The notes under the pieces were generated by a model. The model was not told the DNA's origin, did not search any database, and was given only the letters and a program-made list of their open reading frames with translations. A stretch of DNA of 64,000 bases from Pseudoscleropodium purum (Eukaryota > Streptophyta > Bryopsida > Hypnales > Brachytheciaceae). The stretch lies in the NCBI GenBank assembly GCA_963969395.1, contig OZ017796.1, positions 13,828,501 through 13,892,500 of the forward strand, read 5' to 3'. Shown here piece by piece: positions 24,895 through 36,850 of the stretch (the first letter of the stretch is position 1; every line of letters starts with the position of its first letter). A program made the position numbers and the translations under genes.

Positions 24895-25199
24895 AATAGA
24901 ATTCAATTTTTTTTTCTAAATCATCCAAAATTGTATTGTAGCTACCAAAACAACAAAAAAAGTCAAATTTTCAAAGCTAGTGAGATATACATCCTATTTT
25001 TCTAAAAATGTTAGGCATTTTAGCATATGTCCAATTGAGTGATGGTGGTGGAGGGGGATAATTTTCTCCGATTAAAGAATAGAAATAATGAAGATTTCAT
25101 TCTTATTTGCTAATTTTCTGTCACCTTTGGAATTACTTTGTAGAAATTAAGGAAGTGTAGATTGTAGTCCAACTTCCTCTCAATGTATAAAAGATTCAA

Positions 25200-26600
25200 T
25201 TTTTGAAATGTGCAAAACAAAAAACTGATCTTAGCAACCTCATTAGGTGTCAATGTGTTATTTGTCACACCAAAATAAAGGCCCAGGTCAATACGATATT
25301 CTCCTTGTTCATGAAAACATGTCCCCCTATCTTGCGCAAAATGGGTCCCTTGTCGGAAACAAGTCGTATACCTTCACCTTCCGTCCAATTCTTGGGGTGC
25401 ACCCTAGCATCGTAAAATGAAAACGACTGGCTACCCATAAGACGGTGGGGAAGAGAGTTTAACTTACTAGTAACTTACCATGACAAAGTATGGAGAGAGA
25501 GACGATGACGAAGGCATCACGTACTAGGGTACAGTTGACAGCAATTGGAGCATAGTCTATCCTTCCGTCCACCCAGCTTTATCTCTCTCTGCCATTTGTA
25601 AGTTAGTCCGCGTCTAAGTTTGGTTTCTTCTTCAGTGTTGTGGAAGTCCATCGATGGCACTCCACGTCCCATTTTTGGGCACCTCGTGCACGATGGGTTT
25701 AGGAGGAACGTACTTGCTTGTCGACAAGTTTGTGTTGTCTCTCAAGATCCCCTACGGTTGACAAGTAGGAAGCAGGACTGGGTTCTTCTCACTGCACAGC
25801 CCTACGTTTCCTCCTCGACCCAGTGCTTGCTCGCTGCGGGACATTCAAGCTAGCATCACGACCGGGTTCATCACATAGATCGTGCGTACAAGACAAGTGT
25901 CCCGTCCATCTCTCTCTTTCTCTCTCTCTCATCCGAGTACGTTAAGGAGCCCTCCTTAACTAAACTTACTTAAGCAGATGTGGGGTCTGGCTGTTGTTGT
26001 TGTTTCTCTTCGTTGGCACTCGCTCTACAAAACCAATAAATTTTTGGAAAAGCTGAGGAAAAGTGCAGGCAGGTCTTCGCCATTTCTTTCACCTCCCCAA
26101 AGGAGGAAAACAAAGAGTAAGGTACAGACAGACAAGCTTCGGTCGAGACATGCAGAAACCCTTATCTAAGCTTAGCTAGCTAGTGCCAGAGGTGATGGTA
26201 CGAAACAGGCATCAGTTAATTGTAACGTCTGTATTCTGTAATATCTCTTGTCCCCCAGCTTCATTCCGTCGCAGGACGTACGTGGGACTGCAGCCGGTCG
26301 GTCTCCTGGTCACTTGCATTATCGACTGAAGCCAGCCTGAGCAGAAGATCGAAGCAAGGAAACGGAAGAAGGATATACAATTTAATAGAAGTTAAGTTAT
26401 AAAGGAGAGGAATTTTGAAACTGCAGCCGGCCACCATGAAAACAGTCGGTCAGACACACTGTAACTTAATATAAACTTAAACTGCAACCCAACCCAACCC
26501 AACCCAACCAACCTGACTTGGGTGATTTTATAAGGCATCTGGGCCTGAGCGGATCTCCGTGTCCTTTAGCTACTATTTCAGGCTTCACTACTGTAGTCAA
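25200..26600. other. GC-rich island without supported gene
   Basis: Higher-GC DNA with CT-rich tracts (25580-25592, 25912-25932) and CTAGCTAGC palindromes, similar in texture to the leaders of the two NRL genes. The ORFs (70, 77 and 63 codons on the plus strand) are unrecognised. It could hold a promoter, an untranslated exon or a non-coding transcript. Confidence 0.35.
26485..26513. repeat. (AACCC)n microsatellite
   Basis: About five pentamer units at the edge of a GC-rich island. It is not the seven-base plant telomere repeat. Confidence 0.9.
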
Positions 26601-26826
26601 AACATACAAATGGGGAAAATGTCCGTCATGAAATAATCAACTCTTCGTCTTCCAACTTAAAGTTCCAACGACCCACAACCATATTTTAATAAAGACATGG
26701 GTGCTTACAGCAGCTGCATGTGATTTGCAATTCACAAATCCATAAGCTTAACGTAACTAACTTATGGCAATAACCGATATGCTCTAGAAAAGGAACAACA
26801 ATTTTCACACATTGGTAGAGGATTGG

Positions 26827-26953
26827 GAATGAAAATGGTTAGTCATTCCATAATTTTTGGAAGCATTGCAGATTAGTTATAACTAAATTTTCAAAGATGC
26901 AAGGTATAGTCAAGGCTAAAAGTGTCATGTAGGTGATGCCAAAATTCATTGGA
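26827..26953 (-). repeat. Dispersed repeat, inverted partner of 16016-16131
   Basis: Contains CTAAAAGTGTCATGTAGGTG followed by ATGCC and, further left, GAATGAAAATGG...AGTTATAACTAAATTTTC, the reverse complement of the other copy. Confidence 0.55.
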
Positions 26954-27163
26954 TGCACATTATGAAACGATCCTAGTAGTAGTAAAACATGTCATATTAT
27001 ACGCAAAGGTAAGATTCGGCAAAAATTAACTCATTTTGAAAAAAAGTCACATGTCACCTTGTGAATAGTTTGATGTGACATTGATCCATGAGAATCTGAC
27101 ATGGAAACTCAATTTAGGCACTCAAGGTGCCTAATCAAACCTCCACATACAATAGAGAAGAAG

Positions 27164-28094
27164 TTAACCCCTAAAGTCCCATTGTCCCTTCAAGGGACAA
27201 ATCAAATTTTGGACAAGTTCCTATGACCTTGATTTTTAGTGAATTTTTTTGAAACTTTTCGTAATATAGAAAAATTGATTAGCTATGTGGGAATATAATT
27301 TTTTTAATCTCAATTGGCGCTTGAAAAAAAAATTTATACAACAAAAAGCCTGAAACTCAACTCAACGGGTAGCACAAAAAAATTACAAAAAATCAAAATA
27401 AATTCTAATCTTTTCTACCCTAAAATTTTATATTTTTGTCTACATGTGAAGCTTTGGTTTGTTTTATTTGAACTAGTAATGAAAAGTTACGGACAATCTT
27501 GTTTTTTAGGATTTTAAGCATCTTCTTAAGAAAATAACTTGTAATATTTATTCCTGAATGCAATTTTCATAATTTTTTACAATTCTTTATTGAGAATGTT
27601 TTTTTTTCTTGCTAAAACAATCTCACCATCGGGATTATTGTCTTTCAATCCCATCTTGGAGTTGTTAACAATTTAGATTTTTTTCCAATCTTGGACCTAC
27701 TTCTACTTAACAATTTTTTAAAGAATGAAAATCTTTTTTTCTTTTTTCTTTTTTAAATTTCCTATAGTTTCAACACAATTCTTTGACATAAATTTGTTTT
27801 TATTTAAATTTTGTAGAGCAAAAAAATTCTACAAATGGTGGTCAAAGTCATTTGAAATTGCAAGCCACTATTTGAAAAAACTTCCTTTTTCAACTTTAAA
27901 TGCTAATATCTTCTAATCTATATGGTCAAACTTCATGAAATTTTTATTATATGATCTAAGACAAGTGAAGTACAAGATTGTGTAGTTAGATTCTGAAAAA
28001 ATGATTTTTTTGGTTTTCTTGAGTGAATGCAACAAAAATGGCAGTTTTGAGTGGTTTTTTGATAGAAAAATGGCCTTGGGACTTTAGGGGTCAA
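27164..28094 (+). mobile_element. TTAA-flanked repeat family, copy F (second subfamily)
   Basis: Runs from TTAA|CCCCTAAAGTCCCATTG to GGGACTTTAGGGG|TCAA, 931 bp. The inside differs from copies A-E in its left half but matches the outer parts of the composite at 30624-33266: 'tatatttttgtctacat', 'caatctcac.at.gggat', 'aaaatggca.ttttgagtg'. ORFs of 63-67 codons are low complexity. Confidence 0.7.
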
Positions 28095-28578
28095 GACAAA
28101 AGAAACATTCAATATCCAAAATGATCCCCAACTCCAACTTAGACTTTAGTTGTCTTTTTCATGCTCACTATTTTGGATATCTTCCTTGTTTCATTTCCCC
28201 TTTAAAATTGGGAAGGGTCATTGCATTAATGACATTTGTATGAGGTTGGAACTCGGCAATTAATATTACTTTAAAGAAGTTATTACTTTAGAGAGTTCAA
28301 TGATATTAAGAGAACTTTGATTATCAATCATTAAGGAAATTCTTTGTACATTAAATGGGCAATGTTTAGCACATAAATAGCATCTATTTAAATTTAAATA
28401 TATGAAAGGACTACAAGAAAACAAATTACTCAAAGCCTTCAAATTGCTACTTCTATCCAAAGTTGAATATAAAAATACTTTAAACATTTTCCACAATTTT
28501 GATTTTTTAAAAAGATTTTTGGATTATTTATTTAATATATATAATAAAATATTTGAATTCATATTGTAGATATTATAT

Positions 28579-28749
28579 CACTACTAGAAAATTTAGTTTT
28601 TCTATTGTTTTGGTCGTGTTGATCTGGTCAATTTTATGTTGATTTTGACAAAAATCTATCGATTTTCAACAAATATCTATCAAAATCAATAGAAAATTGA
28701 CCAGACCAACGCAACCAAAACAACAAAAGAGTTAAATTTTCTAGTAGTG
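28579..28749. mobile_element. CACTA-type MITE, 171 bp, near-perfect palindrome
   Basis: Starts CACTACTAGAAAATTTA and ends TAAATTTTCTAGTAGTG, flanked by the 3-bp direct repeat TAT (28576-28578 and 28750-28752). CACTA ends and 3-bp duplications define the CACTA superfamily. Nearly the whole element folds back on itself (GGTCAATTTT / AAAATTGACC arms), so its transcript could form a long hairpin. Confidence 0.88.
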
Positions 28750-28752
28750 TAT

Positions 28753-30623
28753 TTCAGTTGATAAGATTTCAAGATCTCAAAATCTTATCACAAATTTCTA
28801 AAAAGAATTCTCATTCTACTTACTAAACAATCTTTGAAAGTTTTTTAGTTTGTATTAAAAAAAAATTTAATAAAAAATTTGATTAAATTTTATAAAAAAT
28901 AAGAATAATTTCTAAACATATCCAAATTTTGTTAAAAACCTTTGATTGTGATTGAAACGAAGGATTGCAATTGGATTGGGTGCAATTTTGGATTTGTATA
29001 CCATACTCTATGGCACAAATTAAGGTGGTCGCCCCCCAGAACCACCACTTTTTGCTACTGAGCCTATTTAATATTACTAGACTTCTTAAATTTTACATTT
29101 TCTTGTTGGCAAGTAAAAAGAGGTTCCAGCACATCAAAGAATGCTACATGTAGACAAAATATGCAAGTCATGAAGGTTCAAAGTTTTTTTTAGATGTTCA
29201 AAAATCATTTCTTCAACATACATCCATATTGATTTGGGAGATGTACACAAAGTGATGGTGGTAGCTTTAGGCATGCATGGTGTGATTTTGGGTGTACATA
29301 TCTACTCATCTAACCACGACAACTAGATTTCAAGGGAAACATAAACCAACAATTTTGATTGAAAACTAATATTGAATGAAGGAGATACAAGCCCCTAAAT
29401 GGCAACCATCAAAATGCAATTTGGTGAATACAAATCAAACCTGTGAACTTTGAATGGCTTTCAAAAAATCAATACTTCTTGGATAGATCTAAAAATTTTA
29501 CCACATAAACTAGAAAAGAGAGTGCAGATTTCCCAATAAGGTAGAACAGCTCAATTCTGTCATTTTCCCAATTTTGTTGCCTATGCTTTGGCTCCAATTC
29601 CGTTGACTGCAAAATCCATATCCATTCACTTTCTTGACAATTTCAGTGCATTAATGCCCAAAAGAGTAATGTGTCAATCCTTCATTGGTGGGAATTTAAG
29701 TGCCAATAGATACATGTTAAGATGCTAATGGGTTGATCATGAAACATTTTTGACCCCACTCTATGCACAGTTTTGTAATTTCAGGGCAGCCTACTTTAAA
29801 AATTCACAGAAATTACAATTTTGATCGGAAAATTATAATTCCACTTGAGTTCGATTTGTGAAACAGGCACACAACTCTGAAAAATATGTACCTCTCTTGA
29901 AGTTGGCCCCAAGATAGTCAAATCGCAAATCAGTATGGTAATAGGCTGTTCTACCTTAAGTTTTATTGAATTCGAATGTTGGATGCAAAAGTTATAATAC
30001 TTTGAATTGAACCTCCAAACTATGTGGGGACATTTTTGGTCCCTTGGGGTGCTTAGAGGTTAATGATGTGTGGCTTCAAATCCAAGCAAAGAATGCATGC
30101 CACATGCAATGCCTGACCAAGACTCTGCATCAGGAAGGGAATAAAATTTCAAGGAGCCCATGTGGCCATGAATTAGCCATTCCCACTACAAAGGTTCTTT
30201 TTCGATAATTGTGAGCATGTCGCATCTCTTGTCGGACACACTAATGAGCTGTTGAGATAAACAATCATCTAATCAAATGCACGTGAACATCTACCTCCAT
30301 CAAAGAGTCAAATTTCTGCAGGATATGGATACTTAGCATCAGCAAGCACATGCATCAAAGGTTTGTTAATCTGCAAAGGACCTGTCAAGGTATAATTGAG
30401 ATAATTTGGATTTCCAAAAGGAGAAGATGTGTTACAAAGGGTGCCTCTGAAGGATAATAGAGATACTAACCTTTTAAGCTCAACTCAAAGATTTGCATAC
30501 AATGTTTTTTCTTTGAAAAACAAACTATAAAATTTCAATCTCAAATCAAATGAAGTCACATTGAGTTTTATGCTGTGTTTTGTTCCACATTTATACACAA
30601 AACAAATTAGAAAAGCCACTCCA
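28753..30623. other. AT-rich intergenic DNA with a possible worn TTAA-family copy
   Basis: GCCCCTAAATGGCAACC near 29386 and GCTTAGAGG|TTAA at 30051-30063 could be the ends of a degenerate 0.68-kb member. Within it, AAGGTAGAACAGC (near 29538) is inverted as GCTGTTCTACCTT (near 29946). No convincing ORF. Confidence 0.35.
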
Positions 30624-30888
30624 TTAATCCCTAAAATCCCAAGAGTTCCTTTGGGGAACTCTACTAGGATTGAGCATTTACCTATGGTCTCAATTTTCAA
30701 CAATATTTTTTAAAACTTTTTTTTTGAAGATGGTAAAACTAATTAGCATTTTGAGAATATTATTTCTATTTCAATTGGTGGCTAAGAAAAAATTATATTC
30801 AATAAGTCTAAAATAGGTGAGGGTAGGTAGCAAAAAAATAGAAAAACTGAAATAATTAAAAAAAAAGACATATATTTCTTCTATGTCA

Positions 30889-31457
30889 CTCCCTCCATCC
30901 TAAAATAATCTTTTTGTTTGGCAAAATGTTATGGATTAAGGCTAAATTGAAAAACATCTTAAGACTTGTTTTGTATTGTAAGTAGAGTTTGATGCATTCT
31001 TAGTGTCTTACAAACTTGGAGTTTAGAGCTCTTTTCAAAATGTAGTTTTGGAGTATTAAAAAGTCAAATTTTGGGGGCATTTTCATAGAGCACTATTGGG
31101 CATTTTATTGTTGAGTATGGGGCCATGACTTTATGAATATTTAGTATGGGCCTAAGACTGTAAGCGGACCTTTGTTTTGCCTTCCAAAGCTTCATCTCCT
31201 TCAATTGAGCAATACTCAAAGAGATGCAAAAAATAAAAATGAAAGATATTGATTGACATCTTCAATCATTTCATTTGTCTTTCGATTGATGATTGCTTAG
31301 ATGTAGGGGGAACTATTGCTTGAAATTGTTTTGTTGGTCTTAGATAGCAATGGAAAGCGGAATTTGACCAATTTGCAAATGCCATAAATACAATAGGAAG
31401 ATCTTTTGGGGCCAAAAAAGTAAGGCCAATATGAAGATTATTATGGGACAAAGGGAG
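30889..31457. mobile_element. Stowaway-like element, copy 2, 569 bp, inverted relative to copy 1
   Basis: Starts CTCCCTCCATCCTAAAATAA and ends TTATTATGGGACAAAGGGAG. The right flank is TA and the left flank is CA, which is one base from the expected TA duplication. Its reverse complement follows 20666-21222 along its full length. A 107-codon minus-strand ORF overlaps it but has no recognised domain. Confidence 0.82.
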
Positions 31458-31591
31458 TATATTTTTGTCTATATAGAAAGATTTGATCCATTCCATTTGG
31501 ATAAGTGATGTAAAAGTTTTGAAGCTTCTTGCTTTGTGAGCAAATTTAATTCTTGAAAAAATAATGTATTGAATTCCTTTTGAACTCAATC

Positions 31592-32522
31592 TTAACCCCT
31601 AAAGGTCATAGACTATGTTTTCACCAAAAACACTCCTAAACTACCATTTCCGATACAAGTACCAAATTTTAGATGAAAAAATATTTTTGGACACATGTAA
31701 CCATAGGATCTTATAGTAAACTAGTTTGAAAAGATGTGGAAAAAATTTCAGAATTTTCCATTGTGTAGATTGCAAGATATTAATGTTTAAAGTGACAATA
31801 ATCATTTTTTTGGCCCTGTGAAAATGAGGGCAGCTGCACTTCACAAGGTTACATTTGTATGAAAAAATGTTCAAAATGGTGGTGCTTCTTTGAATTCATT
31901 CTTCAAGTCAAGTTTTCTACTTGCTTGAAAAATTTTAGATCATTTGGAATTGCACAACATATAGGTAAAAAATAATAAGTAGAAAAAAGTACAAAGTGAT
32001 TCAAAACACTAAATTATTAAGAATTTAATTATAAAATTGAAAAGTTCAAATCCAAAGGTATTAGTATATTAATAGAAAATCTACTTTATATTTTTATATT
32101 TTTTCCAAAAATTATTAAAAATTGAGTTAAATAAAGGACTCCAAAATTTATTTTCAAGTAGGGAATCCATAACTACCCGCAAACTAGAACAACTCATAAC
32201 TTTCATCTTATAAATCAAAATGGGATGATTCAAAGCTTTCCACATATACTTAAATCCAAAAAAACAATTTCAAGTTTTTATTTTTGAAAAAAGTGATTCT
32301 TAAAGAAATTTTGGGCTACCCATTGAGTAATGTAAATGACATATCATACAATAACTTTTGAACCATGTAGTCAAAAGTTATGAAAATTGTTGGGCCTTAA
32401 AGATACTCCTTGGTGCATATTGTGTGAAAATTTCAGCAAAAAAGACTAAACACTCCATTCATTATGAGTTGCCGAAAATCGCTATGTTGCCAAAAAATGC
32501 AATTTTGACCTTTCGGGGTTAA
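31592..32522 (-). mobile_element. TTAA-flanked repeat family, copy D, nested in copy G
   Basis: Runs from TTAA|CCCCTAAAGGTCATAG to GACCTTTCGGGG|TTAA, 931 bp, in reverse orientation to copies A-C (it begins with the 'accattt.cgatacaagtacc' end). Comparing the flanks with the uninterrupted copy F suggests the empty site held a single TTAA. Confidence 0.78.
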
Positions 32523-33266
32523 CACTTAACAAAAAATTCACATGGTATAGTTTGCTTCAAAAGCAATCTCACTGTTGGGATCAATGATACTAGTATGCAA
32601 GCTTTGAGCATATATATAAGTAGATGTACTACAACCATTGAAGGTACTTATAATATAAACACCTATTATATAGGTACTTATATTATAGTTACACTATAAT
32701 TAGGAAAGGCTTCTTGCTATAATATAGACACTTATAACATAGATGTATAATCTTCTAGGCTCATAAGCTCACACTCTTAGGCTCATAGAATAGCAACCTT
32801 CCCATTGGGATTAGTATGTTCCAATTCCATCTTAGAGCCATCAACATTTAGTTTTTTCCTTATCTCTTATTTACTTCAATTTAGCAATTTTTCTAAAGAT
32901 TATAAATTAGAGGTATGAAAAATTAATTATTTTCAAATTTTTAGATCAATTCTTCAATAGAAAAAAGTTTTAATTCCCAATTTATAGTACAAAATTTTTT
33001 AATCAAGAGGATTCAAAGCCTTATTATCTAATCTATCTAGGATCAAAAAATTCATTTTCTTCACTTTAAACACTTATTTCTTGTGATCAATACAATAAAA
33101 GTTTATAAACTTTCTTCAAAACATTTTTATACTAGTAGAATGGAGGATCCTATAGTTGGATATGCTAAAGAAATAAATATTTAAATATTTTATTATTTGC
33201 ATTGAAAATGGCAATTTTAAGTGTTTTTGACCAAAAAAGAATTGGCTTTGGGATTTTAGAGATTAA

Positions 33267-34000
33267 CTTAGGAGGGCTTTGAAATTGCAACTTGGGGTGC
33301 ACTTCATCTATTAGGACATATCTCACTTTATTTCTCCTACAAATTTCAAACTTAGATGAATTCATCATCAAATTTGAAACTCCACATTGTTTATATAATA
33401 CCTCCAATGTTTGAATCCATACGGATTCAATTAGTGTGAAATATCAAGGTAGTTATACTTATGTATCAAAGATAAAAAAAAACAAATCCATATATCTATG
33501 AGTTGAATTTAAAATATATTTCTAATGTGGTGATGACTTTTAACCTTTAAATGATTGGAAAGCCCATATTGGGCTTTTGCATTTTGGGATTTGGCCATTG
33601 TGAAGGAAATTTAAAAAGTTAATTATTTGTAGGAAAACATATGCCATGTTATTAGCTTTCCAAAGTCAATAATTTGTATCCAATTTGACTAAGTAGTTGT
33701 AGAATCATGATGTAGTGCATTGGCCTTAAAATGATAGATCATATTCATTCAATTGAAAAGCCATAGAAATCATGGCATGGCAATTTAATCTTCCAATTTG
33801 TCATGCTATTTCCATGATTTTTCTTTCTTGAACATGATTTGCCATGACACATTATACTACTTTTTGTCTTTGAGTTTACTTGTAATGGACTCTTTCTTGG
33901 TTGTCTAAAGTCCAAATCCATATTTTCTTATGTACCCTATTTGTGATTTTTGAAGTGGAACTTCCAATGATAGTAATCCCGAGTTGGTGGGTTCGTTTTT
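33267..34000. other. AT-rich intergenic DNA, nothing recognised
   Basis: No ORF of note. Several inverted words (CATGGCATGGCAA / TTGCCATGACA) lie near 33770-33850. Confidence 0.4.
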
Positions 34001-34600
34001 ATCATTGCCGGCATTGATGATCATGCTCCGTTGTCGACGGATTGTGTCTTCTTGTGCGCCCTTTTTGTCCCATTAATTAATTAGTTAATTAATTTTGCAG
34101 AAGCCCCTATTGAGGTGCTGAGCATAGTTCCAACTTCCCTTAATTGTCCTTAGGAGGATAGGACACCCCAGTCCTCCCCCTTTACTCCCCTCGCCCTTCT
34201 GTTGCCTCTTAAATATCCCAATCAGAGGGCCTTTCCACAGAGGCTTATCTCTAATTCCAAGACTATCAAGTGTCCAGGACCCACATTTGGAGCTTTGGTT
34301 GGCATTTTTTGCAACAGGAGTCCATGTCCTACAACAAAAGTTCAAGTGCATGGCAAGGTTGACTGCGTCGGTCCTTTGATTAGTAGCCATTGTCTCCATT
34401 CATTCCGTCCATTCAGTTGTCATGGCACTCGGCTCTAGTGGAGGCTTTTAATCCCCACCAGCGAAGAATAGTTGGCAAGAAAACATAGCCTGGTCTGCTC
34501 AAGTTTATGGCAACACGACACAAGAAAGTCACATCCAGTGGGGGCACAGGATAGGAGAGTACCGGATGCAAGAACAGTCAAATGCTTAACTTAATAAAGG
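34001..34600. other. Moderately GC-rich island, overlapping ORFs unrecognised
   Basis: Contains a 104-codon minus-strand ORF (34085-34399) overlapping a 78-codon plus-strand ORF (34202-34438). Neither has a motif I recognise, and opposing overlaps of this kind are typical of chance ORFs in less AT-rich DNA. Confidence 0.35.
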
Positions 34601-35028
34601 TGGAGGCACCAATTACCAACCACACCCCAGTACCCAACAAATAGGGTGAGCTATTTCCAACCTTAGCCAGTTCTCAAGCTTGAATTTTGATTTTCCAATC
34701 CTTTCCAAAGTTGGAACTAGTAAGGCCATGCCACATTACCTGAATTAATGAGCAAGAGAGTACTATCTTGTATGATCAGAATTGGAAGACTCTAGACATT
34801 GCTTATGGGTCAAAAGTTCTTTTGGCTCCCAAAATGCACCGTAATTTCAATTTTCTGAATAAAAATCTGAAAATTTAGCAATCCTCATATTTCCTATCAT
34901 CCTACATGGGAAAAATATACACAAACTCATACTACAGAGAATCTATTTCCAAATTGCTTATTTCATTGGTTATTGGTGCTTCCACATTAGTTTAGAGGAA
35001 AAAAGAATTGAATCATGTAAGATAATTT

Positions 35029-35313
35029 GCTCTTAAAGTGACCTTTTAAGAGCTGATTGTATTTGGGAGGAGGCTAAACTCCTTGAAACAATTTTTAGTA
35101 AATTTTTGTAGGAAGAAAAATGGAATTGGCATCTAATACAAGTTGTTTCATATTTTTTGGACCTTCATGGAGTTAGTTATGAATTTTTGAAGTTGAAATG
35201 CAATGATCATTGAAAGTAGCCTCCTTGAAATGTAAATTGTTGGTACATTGAAGAAAGTAAAATGTACCTTTGTGTTGAAGATTACTTATAAAGCAAGGTT
35301 GCTTTTAGAGCAC
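35029..35313 (-). repeat. Dispersed repeat, inverted partner of 17704-17985
   Basis: Reverse complement of the copy at 17.7 kb. It begins with a hairpin (GCTCTTAAAGTGACCTTTTAAGAGC, given here as its ends only: GCTCTTAAA and TTTAAGAGC) and ends TTGCTTTTAGAGCAC. Confidence 0.65.
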
Positions 35314-36540
35314 CCTACCTTAAGTTGGTTTTAGAAACCATTGGTTGAAGTCTACAAGACCCGACATTGAGGTTATAAAGACAATGACAAGAAAAGAAAG
35401 GTATGAAATCATCTCCACTAGGGCACGCCATACTCCCCCTGGCAAATGATTTGGCACACCTAGAAGTTTAGAGCCGTCCTATGAGTTGTAGCCTTTCTTG
35501 CTTTTTAGCATAGACCCCTTGAAAAATCAATCAAAATACTTCAAGTTGTAATGTCTTGCAAGATTGATTCTATAACATGCTATTGCCTTGTACTTCAAAC
35601 TTTTTGGTGTTTTGTGTCTCTTTTGGTGCTAGTTCATTGATTCATTTGGCACTTCATAAAAGCTTGTGTCTTAAGGCTTAGGAGTTCTTGATAGGTTCAA
35701 CCATTTCTTGGGGGTGCTCATGGGGAATTGGAAAAGTAGCAGTCCCTTCCACTCACTTGGCACATGGCATTCACCATGTGGCACGTCTCTTTTCACGTGG
35801 AATGGTCGAGATGTTCTTACCACCTATATTTGATATCTAGGTATGTATGATACCTAAGAAAAGCTAGTTGTCTACAAATGTATTTTCTAGAGATTGAAAA
35901 GTTTGAAAGAAGCCTTTAACAAGTAGAATGAAAACATTTGGGATATACTTATCTTATTCTCATTAATTTCAATATAGTTCAATAGTAATATAGAATATTC
36001 TCAATTGATTGAACCCCTTATATATATATTAGTAGTTTTGTTACATTAATATATGTTATGGCAAAAACATAGGTACAAAGAAACTATAAATTAAATTAAG
36101 TGGATATTTTAAATTATAATTTCTAATGGCATAATAAATTTTGTTTTAACTTCAATTACTATGATGGATCACCGTAATGTGTCAATCATTGTACTTGTGA
36201 ACACAATTGATACAATTGATACACAATCATGTTTGATGATGGAATGTGCAATCTTCTCCTATCATATACTACAATTGACGAGACATTTCTCCAACCCCAC
36301 CAAACCAGCTACTGCTAGATTTGCATTTTACACTGATTGAGAGTATCAAAAAGATGATCAGTATGATGAAGACAACTCCAGGAGGTTTCAATTTAAATGA
36401 TAACTGTTGAATAGCAAAAGCCCCAAATTATTATTTAACTGGAACAGAATTTGAACATTAGGTGTCCACGTTTGGGTACCTGTGAGCACCATGCAAAACT
36501 AACTACTGACTGAAATGGAACTTCCCTATCTGCTTGTACT
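35314..36540. other. AT-rich intergenic DNA, nothing recognised
   Basis: No ORF above 60 codons and no placed repeat ends. Confidence 0.5.
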
Positions 36541-36850
36541 TTATGTGTAACTATTCTCTCCTATCACAAGGCCAAGTGGGTTCACCATCTGAGAGAAACA
36601 TCTGTCTGAGGGAGTTCTTGAAGCCGGCCTTGCTTTGCCGAGTTCCAATCTCGGTCATTTTCGCCCACCCACCTTGAATTGAGAGGCTGGCCCCTCGAGA
36701 AAATAGGGCTAGTTGACGGGTTCCACTCTCTTGCAGAAATGACAAAATTTAAGTAGCCCAACAGCCCTCGTGCAATTGGTGTGACCGAGGGTAGGCAACT
36801 CATTGAGCACATGTGGCATTTTTGGAGAAGCCGAGGATCACTGGATCATG
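36541..36850. other. Small GC-rich island, function unknown
   Basis: About 300 bp of higher-GC sequence with sharp edges and two overlapping minus-strand ORFs (64 and 76 codons) in different frames. No tRNA, rRNA or protein motif was recognised. Confidence 0.35.

Larger units (their letters stand above)
30624..33266 (+). mobile_element. Composite: TTAA-family copy G interrupted by nested insertions
   Basis: The outer ends TTAA|TCCCTAAAATCCC and GGGATTTTAGAGA|TTAA match copy F, as do the remaining internal pieces (30628-30888, 31458-31591, 32523-33262). It is split by a Stowaway-like element (30889-31457), by a family member in reverse orientation (31592-32522) and probably by about 200 bp of local AT-rich repeats near 32585-32790. 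Confidence 0.7.

Noticed and set aside
24514..25005. 163-codon plus-strand ORF
   Set aside because: It is created by the GC-rich hAT MITE at 24648-24894 reading through AT-rich flanks; no domain and no exon-like borders.
26485..26513. Interstitial telomere repeat
   Set aside because: The unit is five bases (AACCC), not the plant CCCTAAA heptamer.
36541..36850. tRNA or organellar insertion in the small GC island
   Set aside because: A GAGTTCCAATCTC word recalls a tRNA B box, but no cloverleaf, A box or organellar gene could be recognised.
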